From NCBI RefSeq assembly GCF_900110865.1, contig NZ_FOFD01000001.1, positions 682,001 through 746,000 on the forward strand: 64,000 nucleotides of DNA. Reading direction: 5' to 3'. This stretch comes from Natrinema salaciae (lineage in GTDB: Archaea > Halobacteriota > Halobacteria > Halobacteriales > Natrialbaceae). Below, in pieces: positions 51,571 through 59,726 of this stretch (its first letter is position 1; each line of letters starts with the position of its first letter). The translations under genes and the position numbers were made by a program. The notes under the pieces were generated by a model that made no database searches, had not been told where the DNA came from, and saw only the letters and a list, made by a program, of their open reading frames with translations.

Positions 51571-53136
51571 TCACAGTTCCCGATACAGCAGCCCCTCGAC
51601 GGCGGGCCCCGAGAGCACGTCGCCGTCGTAGGTGAACCGCGAGCCGTGGCAGGGACAGTCCCAGGTCCGCTCGGCGTCGTTCCACCGGACGAGACAGCCC
51701 ATGTGCGGACAGGTCGCGGACACGGCGTGGGTCGTCCCGGAGTCGTCGCGGTAGAGTCCAACCGGCTGGCTCGCGCGCCGAACGACCCGGGCGTCGCCGG
51801 GCGGCAGCCCGTCCGCGCCATCGGCTCCGATCGATGCCAGCAGCGACTTGATCCGGTCGCCGACGAAGCTGCCGCCGACTGTGGCGTTCTCCTCGAGAAA
51901 CCGCTTTGCGGACGCGCCGGGCGTGAACCGCTGGGGATCGAAGACGTCGGCCCAGGGGTTCGATCCCTCGGTGATCAGATCGGCGAGGATCATCCCCGCG
52001 GCGGTGCCGTTCGTCATTCCCCACCCTTCGAACCCGGTGCCGACGTAGACGTGGTCCGTTAGCGGATCGATCGGGCCAACGAAGGGAACCCCGTCGACCG
52101 GCGAGTAGTCCATCGTCGACCAGCGGTACTCGATCGATCGAACGTCGAAGTGTTCGCGGGCGAACGCCTCGCAGCGCCGGTACCGTTCGGAGGTCGGCAC
52201 CCCGTCGACGCTCGGCTTGTGGCTCTGGCCGCCGACGATCAGTAGCTCGCCGTCCCCGCCGTCCGCGTGTTCCCCGTCGGTTACCGGATACCGCCGCATC
52301 GTCGCCGACGGCGAGGCCGTGTTGTAGTACATTCCCTCGGGCGACGTCCCGTCGATGCGGACGGCGAGCAGGTAGGCGCGGTGGGGGTGCATCCGCGCGA
52401 AGTAGCCGGCGCGGTCGAAGAACGGGAACTGCGTCGCGACGACCACGTCGTCGGCGACGACGCCACCGCGCTCCGTTTCGACCCGGCAGGGCGATCCGGG
52501 ATCGACGTCGAGCGCTTTCGTCTCCTCGAAGACCCGACTCCCGTCGCCGTGAACCCGTTCCGCGATGGCGAGCAGGTACTCCCGCGGGTGAAACGCCGCC
52601 TGCTCGTCGAAGCGGACCGCTCCGTCGACGTCGAACGGAAGCGGCGTCTCCTCGACGTACGACGCGGGGAGCCCCAGCCGCCGGGCCGCGTCGACCTCGT
52701 CGCGAACCTGCTCGACGTCCTCGGGCGAGGCGGCGTAGGTGTAGGCGTCCGTGCGGCGGAAATCGCAGTCGATACCCTCGTCCGCGACTCGGCGTTCGAC
52801 CGCCTCGATCGCCGCCTCGTTGGCGTTCGCGTACTGTCTCGCCTTCTTCTCGCCGAACTGGGAGACGAGCGTGTCGTAGCGCAGCCCGTGCTGCGAGGTG
52901 AGTTTGGCCGTCGTGTGACCGGTGGTGCTCTCGACGATCCGGCCCGACTCGAGGACCGCGACGGTCCGACCGGCCTCCTTCAGGTTGATCGCGGCGGTGA
53001 GCCCGGTGATACCGCCGCCGACGACTGCGACGTCGACGCCGAGTCCGTCCTCGACGGGCTCGTAATCGGTCGTCGGCGTCGTGGCCAGCCAGAGCGAGTC
53101 CTCGCGCGGGGACTCCGGTGGGGTTGCGTCCGACAT
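51571..53136 (-). CDS. FAD-dependent oxidoreductase with C-terminal Rieske domain
   Basis: 521 residues. N-terminal DAO-type FAD domain: VAVVGGGITGLTAAINLKEAG (about 38-58, the GxGxxG motif) with VESTTGHTTAKLTSQHG, and HVYVGTGFEGWGMTNGTAAGMILADLI near the end of that domain. C-terminal Rieske domain with ligands CPHMGC and CPCHGS (about 482-505). Known relatives (YhfW type) are cytosolic flavo-iron-sulphur proteins of unknown substrate, thought to be amine or glycine oxidoreductases. The ATG at 53136 was chosen over 53172. Shares its direction with the pdh genes upstream. Confidence 0.88.
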   Translation of the reverse strand: MSDATPPESPREDSLWLATTPTTDYEPVEDGLGVDVAVVGGGITGLTAAINLKEAGRTVAVLESGRIVESTTGHTTAKLTSQHGLRYDTLVSQFGEKKARQYANANEAAIEAVERRVADEGIDCDFRRTDAYTYAASPEDVEQVRDEVDAARRLGLPASYVEETPLPFDVDGAVRFDEQAAFHPREYLLAIAERVHGDGSRVFEETKALDVDPGSPCRVETERGGVVADDVVVATQFPFFDRAGYFARMHPHRAYLLAVRIDGTSPEGMYYNTASPSATMRRYPVTDGEHADGGDGELLIVGGQSHKPSVDGVPTSERYRRCEAFAREHFDVRSIEYRWSTMDYSPVDGVPFVGPIDPLTDHVYVGTGFEGWGMTNGTAAGMILADLITEGSNPWADVFDPQRFTPGASAKRFLEENATVGGSFVGDRIKSLLASIGADGADGLPPGDARVVRRASQPVGLYRDDSGTTHAVSATCPHMGCLVRWNDAERTWDCPCHGSRFTYDGDVLSGPAVEGLLYREL

Positions 53137-53226
53137 CGGAATCAGTGGGGTTGGCTGACCACCCCCGGACAAAAGGTACCGGGGGCTGGCTTGCGCAGGG
53201 CTCCGTCTCCGTTCGGGAGACGACCC

Positions 53227-54195
53227 TCACCCGAACTCGAGCGCGCGCCGAATGCCGTCCGCGATCCGGTCCGCGTCGGGCAGGTAGTCGTCCTCGCGGG
53301 CGAACATCGGAACGGGCACGTCGTAGCCGGTCACTCGCTCGACCGGGGCCTCGAGGTAGAGGAACGCCTCCTCGTTGATGCGGGCGGTGATCTCGCCGGC
53401 CATTCCGGCGGTCCGTGGCGCTTCGTGGACGACGACGCAGCGGCCCGTCCCCTTCACGGAATCGGCGATCGTCGCCGTGTCCAGCGGGTAGAGCGTTCGG
53501 GGGTCGATCACCTCGACGCTCGCGTCCACCGCCTCGACGGCGTCGAGCGTCTCGCGGAGCATCGACCCCCACGCGACGACCGTGACGTCGTCGCCGGGCC
53601 GGACCACGCGTGCCTCGCCGAGCGGGATCTCGTGCTCGTCGGGGACCTCCTCGCGGAACGAGCGGTAGAGCCGCGTCGGTTCCATGAAGACGACCGGATC
53701 GGGGTCGCGGATGGCGGCCGTGAGCAGCCCCTTCGTCTCCGCCGGCGAGGCGGGAAAGACGACCTGGAGCCCGGGGACGTGGGCGAACCCGGCCTCGAAG
53801 CTCTCCGAGTGGAGCTCCAGGGCGTGGATGCCGCCGCCGTACGGCGTCCGGACCGTCATGGGACAGGTGATCGTCCCCCGGGTCCGGCTCCGGATGCGGG
53901 CGGCGTGTTGGGCCAGCTGATGGAACCCCTGGTAGAGAAAGCTCTGGAACTGGATTTCCGGGACGGGAGTCATCCCGGTGGCCGCGAGCCCGACGCCCGT
54001 GCCGACGATGCCCGCTTCCGCGACCGGCGAATCGAACACCCGGTCCGGGTAGTCGTCCATCAGCCCTTCGGTCGCCCGGAACACCCCGCCGGCCCGCCCG
54101 ACGTCTTCGCCGTAGACCACGACGCTGTCGTCGCGTTCCAGCTCCGCGCGCAGCGTCTCGCGGACGGCCTCGATCATCCGAAGCCGTTCAGCCAT
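53227..54195 (-). CDS. 2-oxoacid dehydrogenase E1 component, beta subunit
   Basis: Beta subunit of a pyruvate or branched-chain 2-oxoacid dehydrogenase E1 heterotetramer. Motifs: VVVYGEDVGRAGGVFRATEGL (about 26-46), VFDSPVAEAGIVGTGVGLAATG (about 54-75), EIQFQSFLYQGFHQLAQHAA (about 81-100) and VVVHEAPRTAGMAGEITARINEEAF (about 260-285). 322 residues, the normal size. Its start codon lies inside the end of the alpha gene: eight bases overlap, so the two are translated together. No E2 or E3 genes are nearby. Substrate specificity not predictable. Confidence 0.92.
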   Translation of the reverse strand: MAERLRMIEAVRETLRAELERDDSVVVYGEDVGRAGGVFRATEGLMDDYPDRVFDSPVAEAGIVGTGVGLAATGMTPVPEIQFQSFLYQGFHQLAQHAARIRSRTRGTITCPMTVRTPYGGGIHALELHSESFEAGFAHVPGLQVVFPASPAETKGLLTAAIRDPDPVVFMEPTRLYRSFREEVPDEHEIPLGEARVVRPGDDVTVVAWGSMLRETLDAVEAVDASVEVIDPRTLYPLDTATIADSVKGTGRCVVVHEAPRTAGMAGEITARINEEAFLYLEAPVERVTGYDVPVPMFAREDDYLPDADRIADGIRRALEFG

Positions 54196-55261
54196 CCACA
54201 CCACCCCCGAACTCCGCGAGCTGTCGTTCGATTTCGGGCGGCGCGTCGGCGTACACGTGCCGAAACATGTCCGCCGGATCGAGTGCCTCGCGCGCCGCTC
54301 TCGCCCGGTCGATCGCCTCGGCGAGTTCGGACTCGATCCGATCGTCGATCTCCGCCTCCGTTTCCGCGTCGAGAATCCCCCGCTTCTCGAGGTACACCTG
54401 AACCCGAAGGATGGGGTCGCGGGCCTGCCACTCCGTTTCCTCCTCGGTCTCGCGGTAGACGGTGGGATCGTCGGAGGTCGTGTGCATCGACCGCCGATAG
54501 GTGAGCGCCTCGACGAGGACCGGGGTCCCGTTCCGGGCCTTCTCGATGGCATCCGTCGCGACGCGGTAGACGCCCAGAACGTCGTTGCCGTCGACCCGGA
54601 TCCCCTCGATACCCGCCGCGATGGCTTTCTGGGCGAGGGTCTCGGCTCGAGTCTGGTTTTCTATCCCCGTCGAGATGGCGTACCGATTGTTCTGACAGAC
54701 GAAGACGGTCTGGGCGTCGTAGACGCCGGCGAGGTTGAACGCCTCGTAGACGTCCCCCTCGCTGGTCGCGCCGTCGCCGAAGTAGGTGACCGCGACGGTG
54801 TCCCGGTCCTGCAGCGCCTCACCCCACCCGACGCCGACGGCGTGCAGCGGCTGGGTGCCGACGGGGATGGCCGGCGGGAGCGCGCCCTCGCCGCCCGGAA
54901 TCTCGGCCCCTTCCTCCATCCCCAGCGCGTACTGGAGAATCCTGTCGGGTTCGACGTCGCGAGCCAGGAGCGCGGCCTGCTCGCGGAACGACGGGACGAT
55001 CCAGTCGTCCTCGGCCATGGCGAACGCGCTCCCGACCTGTGCCGCCTCCTGGCCGATCGCGGGCGCGTACGTCCCGAGTTCGCCGCGGCGCTGCAGCGCG
55101 ATGGCGCGTTCGTCGAGCCGCCGCGATCGCTTCATCGCCTCGTACAACTCGAGCAACTCCTCGTCGCTCAGTTCGGGGAGCAACCCCTCGTCGACGGTCT
55201 CCTCCTCGGAGAGCACCTGAACGGTCTCGATGGTGAACTCGGCGGTGTCCTCTCGGGGCAT
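54188..55261 (-). CDS. 2-oxoacid dehydrogenase E1 component, alpha subunit
   Basis: ThDP-binding alpha subunit. YEAMKRSRRLDERAIALQRRGELGTYAPAIGQEAAQVGSAFAM (about 40-82), then the Mg-ThDP motif GDGATSEGDVYEAFNLAGVYDAQTVFVCQNNRYAIST (about 161-197) and the phosphorylation-loop-like EALTYRRSMHTTSDDP (about 250-265). 357 residues, normal. First gene of the alpha-beta pair; the promoter should lie at 55262-55300. Oxidative decarboxylation would need an E2 and E3 from elsewhere in the genome. An alternative 2-oxoacid oxidation route to the KorAB pair in the same window. Confidence 0.92.
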   Translation of the reverse strand: MPREDTAEFTIETVQVLSEEETVDEGLLPELSDEELLELYEAMKRSRRLDERAIALQRRGELGTYAPAIGQEAAQVGSAFAMAEDDWIVPSFREQAALLARDVEPDRILQYALGMEEGAEIPGGEGALPPAIPVGTQPLHAVGVGWGEALQDRDTVAVTYFGDGATSEGDVYEAFNLAGVYDAQTVFVCQNNRYAISTGIENQTRAETLAQKAIAAGIEGIRVDGNDVLGVYRVATDAIEKARNGTPVLVEALTYRRSMHTTSDDPTVYRETEEETEWQARDPILRVQVYLEKRGILDAETEAEIDDRIESELAEAIDRARAAREALDPADMFRHVYADAPPEIERQLAEFGGGVDG

Positions 55262-55476
55262 GGTACCGTACTAGTCGCTCGAGGCAGTTAGCACACGGCC
55301 CGGCATATGGCTCGAGTGGCTCCGCTGTCGGCACCTGTTGTCCGTCCGTCGCCGATTCACAGTCAGCTTCGAGACGGGGCTGCGAGTCCGGCTGCCCGCC
55401 GAACGAGATCCCTCGAGTCTGTGAGGGGCCGGTGTAGCCGGCAGGAGTCCGTGACGGTCACGTGAACTGGAAAAAT

Positions 55477-55484
55477 GCTTTATT
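55477..55484 (+). promoter_or_regulatory. TATA-like box of the TrxR-like gene
   Basis: GCTTTATT is centred about 28 bases before the ATG at 55509. Confidence 0.6.
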
Positions 55485-55508
55485 CGGGCGTCCATCGTCG
55501 GTTCGGCC

Positions 55509-56066
55509 ATGCCAGACGTCGCAATCGTCGGCGGCGGTGCCGCCGGTCTGAGCGCAGCGCTCTTCACCGCGAAGAACGGCCTCGAGACCGTCGTCTTCGA
55601 CACCGACGAGACGTGGATGCACAGGGCCCACCTGTTCAACTACCCCGGCATTCGGAGCATCAGCGGCAGCGAGTTCGTGGCGCTCACGCGCGGCCAGGTC
55701 CGCGACCGCGGGGCGGACGTGCGCGTCGGCGAGGAAGTCACCGACGTCGAGCCCGGCGACGACGGCTTCCGGGTCGAAACCGAAGACGGCGAGTACGACG
55801 CGGACTACGTCGTGCTCGCGACCGGGGCGGATCGCTCGATGGCCGAGGATCTCGCGGTCGAGTTCGCCGACGACGGCACCGTCGACGTCGACCTCGATAC
55901 GGAGACGAGCATCGACGATCTGTACGCGACGGGCGCGATGGTCCGGGACGAGGAGTGGCAGGCCGTCATCGCCGCGGGTGACGGTGCGTCGGCGGCGCTG
56001 GACATCCTCAGCAAAGAGAAGGGCGAGCACTTCCACGATTTCGACGTCCCGGACGACGTGCCGTAG
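55509..56066 (+). CDS. minimal FAD-binding thioredoxin-reductase-like protein (185 aa)
   Basis: Only the FAD half of a thioredoxin reductase fold: VAIVGGGAAGLSAALFTAKNG (about 4-24; GxGxxG), the second FAD motif VVLATGADRSMAED (about 103-116), and the C-terminal DDLYATGAMVRDEEWQAVIAAGDGASAALDIL (about 138-170) typical of the closing FAD segment. The NADPH-binding domain and the CxxC redox pair are absent, so an ordinary disulphide reductase activity is unlikely without a partner. Short relatives of this kind are frequent in haloarchaea. ATG at 55509. Confidence 0.82.
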   Translation: MPDVAIVGGGAAGLSAALFTAKNGLETVVFDTDETWMHRAHLFNYPGIRSISGSEFVALTRGQVRDRGADVRVGEEVTDVEPGDDGFRVETEDGEYDADYVVLATGADRSMAEDLAVEFADDGTVDVDLDTETSIDDLYATGAMVRDEEWQAVIAAGDGASAALDILSKEKGEHFHDFDVPDDVP

Positions 56067-56152
56067 TCGTCCGACGCGGGCACAGAATCGATCCGGAGTT
56101 GACGACGATCGGCGTAAAACCGCCTGACGGCGCTGCGCCTGCGTGTTCGTGG

Positions 56153-56165
56153 TTTACGACTAAGC
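56153..56165 (+). promoter_or_regulatory. TATA-like region of the DUF892 gene
   Basis: TTTACGACTAAG lies about 26-38 bases before the ATG at 56191. Confidence 0.45.
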
Positions 56166-56190
56166 GACTGGTCAGTGGACGTGTATCCGT

Positions 56191-56700
56191 ATGGCACTGA
56201 CCGATCTCCACGAGCTGTTCGTCCACAAGCTCGCCCAACAGTACTACGTCGAACAGGAGCTCGTCGAGACGCTCGACGAGATGGCGCGCAACACCACCAA
56301 CGACCGAATGAGCCAGGGGTTCGCGGACCACCGCGACGAAACTCGGACGCAGGTACAGCGACTCGAGGACGTCTTCGCCGCGCTCGACCGACCCGCGGAA
56401 GCGCGAGACTGCGCCATCCTCGACGGCCTCGAGGAGGATCGGCGCGAACTCGAGGCCGAGATCGAGGACGACGAGATGTTGAACATGGTCTACCTGAACG
56501 CAGGGATGATGACCGAGCGCGTCGAGATGACGGCCTACGAGGGGCTGACGACGATCGCCGAAACGCTCGAGCTCGGAAACGACGTGCAGCGACCGCTCGA
56601 GTCGAACTACGACGAGGAGAAATCCGCCTTCCGCGAACTCGAGACGCTGGCGACGGCGAAGGACATGAAGTCGCTGTGGGACCGCTTGACGCCGTCGTGA
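56191..56700 (+). CDS. DUF892 (YciE/YciF-like) ferritin-like protein
   Basis: A ferritin-like four-helix protein, 169 residues, of the YciF family linked to osmotic and oxidative stress. Helix 1 has LHELFVHKLAQQYYVEQELVETL (about 6-28); GFADHRDETRTQVQRLEDVF follows (about 43-62); helix 3 contains EMLNMVYLNAGMMTERVEMTAYEGL; the last helix is ESNYDEEKSAFRELETLA. Glu and His residues in these helices form the di-metal site seen in YciF. Cytosolic. Monocistronic with own promoter. The exact reaction is unknown for the whole family. Confidence 0.88.
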   Translation: MALTDLHELFVHKLAQQYYVEQELVETLDEMARNTTNDRMSQGFADHRDETRTQVQRLEDVFAALDRPAEARDCAILDGLEEDRRELEAEIEDDEMLNMVYLNAGMMTERVEMTAYEGLTTIAETLELGNDVQRPLESNYDEEKSAFRELETLATAKDMKSLWDRLTPS

Positions 56701-56811
56701 TCGCGTCCGTTTCGCGCCCTCTCGACGAGCCGATCAGCGGTCGCCGGGCGTCCCGCCCGCGAATCCCGGTCGGCCCTCGGCTACAAGGGTGATCGCATCG
56801 AACGCCTCGGC

Positions 56812-57093
56812 ATGCAACTCGAGTGCGTCTTCTTCGGTCCCTTCCGCGACGCCGTCGGCGAGACGACCGTGTTCTACGACACGGACGCCGGAACCGTCGG
56901 CGAACTGCTGGTCGAACTCGAGGCGGCGTACCCGGATCTCGAGGGTGAACTCGTGGCCGACGATGGGGACGGGCTGGCGGGGGAGACGGTCGTTACCAGA
57001 GACAAGAAGAACGTCGTCCACATCGACGGGCTCGAAACGTCGCTGGACGAGGAGGCAGTAATTCGGCTGGTTCCGTCCGTATACGGCGGATAA
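56812..57093 (+). CDS. SAMP/MoaD-like ubiquitin-fold protein
   Basis: A 93-residue beta-grasp protein ending in GG (PSVYGG), as needed for activation by an E1-like UbaA enzyme and thiocarboxylate or isopeptide formation. Layout: ECVFFGPFRDAVGETTVFYDTDAGTVGELLVELEAAYPDL (about 4-43) and VTRDKKNVVHIDGLETSLDEEAVIRLVPSVYGG (about 61-93, in parts). The sequence is close in pattern to Haloferax SAMP3 (a MoaD-type molybdopterin synthase small subunit). It is convergent with the tungsten-type aldehyde oxidoreductase gene, 31 bases apart, so a role in that enzyme's pterin cofactor is plausible. ATG at 56812. Confidence 0.87.
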   Translation: MQLECVFFGPFRDAVGETTVFYDTDAGTVGELLVELEAAYPDLEGELVADDGDGLAGETVVTRDKKNVVHIDGLETSLDEEAVIRLVPSVYGG

Positions 57094-57123
57094 ACGGGAG
57101 CGCCGAGCAGAGAGTGCGTTCGC

Positions 57124-58791
57124 TCAGTCCGCCGACGGGGCGATCGACTCGAGCGCCGCGTCCGGAACGATCCCGTCGTCCGTCAGGCCGCGTGCCGCGT
57201 AGTACTCCGCGATCGCGGCCTCGAGGTCGGGGATCTCGTACGGGAGTCCGTCGTCGCCCCGGTCGAACCCGCGCTGGTTGTTGAAGTGGCGCTCGCGGCG
57301 GACGGTTCGGGCCCCGATTTCCATGAGTTCGTCGTGGTCGGCGTCGAACAGGGTCTCCAGCCTGTCCGGGGTGACGTAATCGCTACCGAACGCACAGACG
57401 ATTCCCGTGTCGCGAAACGCCGCCGCGTTCTCCTCGTGGACCAGCCGTTCGGCCTTGCCGAGCGTACCCTCCGGATCGAGTTCGCCGCTGTACTCGAGGG
57501 TCAACATTCCGGCGTACATGTGGTCCGCGCCCCGATTCGCGAGAGCGTAGGAGAGCCCCTGCCCGTGGAGAACGCGTCCGTCGTGGGCGGCGAACTCCAT
57601 TCCCTTGACGGTGTAGTCGTCGACGCCGAGCTCGTCGTGACAGCGGTGGACGCCTTCGGCCAGCAGGTCGCCGATTCCTTCGCGGGTGGCGATCTTCTCG
57701 GTGACTTCCCGTGCGAGCGCCGCGTTCCCGAACTCGCCCTCGCTCGCAAGGTAGGCCGCGACGGTGACGCCGGCCGAGATCGTGTCCATCCCGAGGGAGT
57801 CACACAGCTCGTTCGCTCGCATCACGTCGACGATGTCGCTCACGCCCTGGCTCGAGCCGAACGCGTAGACGGTCTCGAACTCCGGTCCTTCGGTTTCGAC
57901 GCCCGCGTCCTCGTCCCGGGTCGGGAGTTTGCACGCGTAGGCGCAGGCCGAACAGGCGCCTTTCTTGTACTTCTTCTCCTCGACGGCGTTGCCGCCGATG
58001 CGATCGGCGTGCTCGAACTCGTACTCGCTGAAGTACCGGGTCGGAAGCGCGAAGTTGTCGTTGATGAACTCGGTGCCGCCCGTCGTCCCCTGCCGTCGCA
58101 TCCGGTCGTCGGACTGCGCCGCTTCCCGGTGGACGTCCGCTTCCGGCGGGTTGGGGATCTCGACGGCCGGTGCGCTGTCCCCGTCGAACGTGACGCACTT
58201 GACGTTCTTCGATCCCAGGACGGCACCCAGTCCGCCGCGACCGAACGCCCGCGAGTCGAAGGTCATCACCGAGGCGAACCGGACGCGGTTCTCGCCGGCC
58301 GGGCCGATCGCGATGCAGTTGTCCGCGCCGAGATCGTGACGGGCAGCCACGTACTCGGACGTCTCCGGAACCGTCGCGCCCTCGAGTTCCGGGACGTCCT
58401 CGAACTCGACGCCCCGATCCGTGACGTGGACGGCCAGGAGCTCGTCGCTCCGGCCGGCGAGCTCGAGGACGCTGATTCCCGTCCCGACGAAGTGACGCGA
58501 GAGGTAGCCGCCCGCGTTGGTCGAGACCAGCCCGTCGGTCAGCGGCGAGAGGCCTGTCATGTTCATTCGGCCCGTAAAGGACATGCGGGACTGCTGGAGC
58601 GGTCCCGTGGCGAGATACGCGCGGTTCTCGGGGCCGAACGGATCCGCGTCGAACGGGATCCGCTCGTGAGCGAGCGCCGTCGCGACGGCCCGCCCCCCGA
58701 CGGCCGTCTCGAGCGTTTCGTCGATGGTCGTCTCGGTCGCAGTCCGCTCACCGACGTCGACGGTGAGCAGTGGGCCTTCCGCGTGGAGCAT
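57124..58791 (-). CDS. aor: aldehyde:ferredoxin oxidoreductase (tungstopterin type)
   Basis: Oxidises aldehydes to carboxylates with ferredoxin as electron acceptor; a cytosolic W- or Mo-bispterin enzyme. N-terminal AOR domain with LYLATGPLQQSRMSFTGRMNMTGLSPLTDGLVSTNAGG (about 59-95) and FGRGGLGAVLGSKNVKCVTFDG (about 179-200). [4Fe-4S] ligands CSACAYAC (about 277-284) and a fourth Cys in GIVCAFGSD (about 467-475). 555 residues, slightly shorter than the archaeal AOR of Pyrococcus (about 605). ATG at 58791 fits the N-terminus. Convergent with the MoaD-like gene. Substrate specificity not determined. Confidence 0.92.
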   Translation of the reverse strand: MLHAEGPLLTVDVGERTATETTIDETLETAVGGRAVATALAHERIPFDADPFGPENRAYLATGPLQQSRMSFTGRMNMTGLSPLTDGLVSTNAGGYLSRHFVGTGISVLELAGRSDELLAVHVTDRGVEFEDVPELEGATVPETSEYVAARHDLGADNCIAIGPAGENRVRFASVMTFDSRAFGRGGLGAVLGSKNVKCVTFDGDSAPAVEIPNPPEADVHREAAQSDDRMRRQGTTGGTEFINDNFALPTRYFSEYEFEHADRIGGNAVEEKKYKKGACSACAYACKLPTRDEDAGVETEGPEFETVYAFGSSQGVSDIVDVMRANELCDSLGMDTISAGVTVAAYLASEGEFGNAALAREVTEKIATREGIGDLLAEGVHRCHDELGVDDYTVKGMEFAAHDGRVLHGQGLSYALANRGADHMYAGMLTLEYSGELDPEGTLGKAERLVHEENAAAFRDTGIVCAFGSDYVTPDRLETLFDADHDELMEIGARTVRRERHFNNQRGFDRGDDGLPYEIPDLEAAIAEYYAARGLTDDGIVPDAALESIAPSAD

Positions 58792-58948
58792 GGGACGCGA
58801 TACCAGGCGGAGACCCTTAGCTGATTCGAGGGCGCTACGCCACCGTCTTCGAGGAACGAGCGCAAGTGAGTGGGCGGGGATAGAGCGCCCGCACGAGTGG
58901 GTACTCGCGGATGTACTGTGTCAACTCGACTCATACATATCAGATAAG

Positions 58949-58957
58949 ACTATAATT
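58949..58957 (+). promoter_or_regulatory. TATA-like box of the HAD hydrolase gene
   Basis: ACTATAATT is centred about 30 bases before the ATG at 58983; a second AT-rich box, CAGATAAG, is just upstream. Confidence 0.6.
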
Positions 58958-58982
58958 CCGGGGGAAATACGCCTCCCCAACG

Positions 58983-59639
58983 ATGTATTACGACGCGGTC
59001 CTGTTCGACTTCGACGGGGTCGTGGTCGAGACCCCCTCGTCCCAGCGGTTGTACGACGCTCTCGGCCGGACCTACGAGAAGCTCGGCCGATCGGGACCGG
59101 CCGCCGAGACGTTTCAGGAACTCATGCGCGGCGATTTCGAATCGATCGCCGACCGCTGTCACAGCCTCGGCATCGACGCGGACGCGTTCTGTGCCCAGGC
59201 CGCCCGCGAGATGGTCCGCACCCAGTGCGAGGAGGTCGAACGTGGACTGCGCTCGATCTACGACGACGTCGCCGTCGTCCGGTCGCTCGAGGCACCGCTC
59301 GGGATCGTCAGCGACAACCACCCGACCGTCGTCTCGACGCTGCTCGACCGGTTCGGCCTCCGGCCGCTGTTCGAGACGGTCTACGGCTGCCCGCTGACGC
59401 CCGGCGGACTGGCCCGCCGCAAACCCGATCCGACGAACATCGAGGCCGCCATGGACGCCCTCGGGGCCGACGCCGCGCTGTACGTCGGCGACCGCGCCGT
59501 CGACGTGCGTGCGGCCGACAACGCGGGCATCGACTCGGTGTTGCTCTCGCGGGACGGCGACCGCGACCGGTCCGAGACGGCCGTGGAGGCGACCTATCAC
59601 CTCCCGTCGCTCTCGCGGCTGCCGTCGGTTCTCGCGTAG
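58983..59639 (+). CDS. HAD-IA family phosphatase
   Basis: Haloacid dehalogenase-like hydrolase, 218 residues. Motif I FDFDGVVVET (residues about 8-17; the nucleophile is the first Asp), motif II in APLGIVSDNHPTV (about 103-115; Ser-Asp-Asn), motif III Lys in RRKPDPTNIEAAMDALG (about 144-160), and motif IV YVGDRAVDVRAADNAGID (about 166-183). The cap is a small alpha-helical domain (C1 type). Probable phosphoglycolate- or sugar-phosphate phosphatase; the substrate cannot be told. Start at the ATG 58983, with a good TATA box. Confidence 0.9.
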   Translation: MYYDAVLFDFDGVVVETPSSQRLYDALGRTYEKLGRSGPAAETFQELMRGDFESIADRCHSLGIDADAFCAQAAREMVRTQCEEVERGLRSIYDDVAVVRSLEAPLGIVSDNHPTVVSTLLDRFGLRPLFETVYGCPLTPGGLARRKPDPTNIEAAMDALGADAALYVGDRAVDVRAADNAGIDSVLLSRDGDRDRSETAVEATYHLPSLSRLPSVLA

Positions 59640-59726
59640 TCGTCGCGGACGGTCCGGCGGGGTGTGCGGGAGGCCGGTGGCAGATTCGTGGCCGCGCTTT
59701 TTCCGCGCGCTCGTCGTCGGTTCAGT

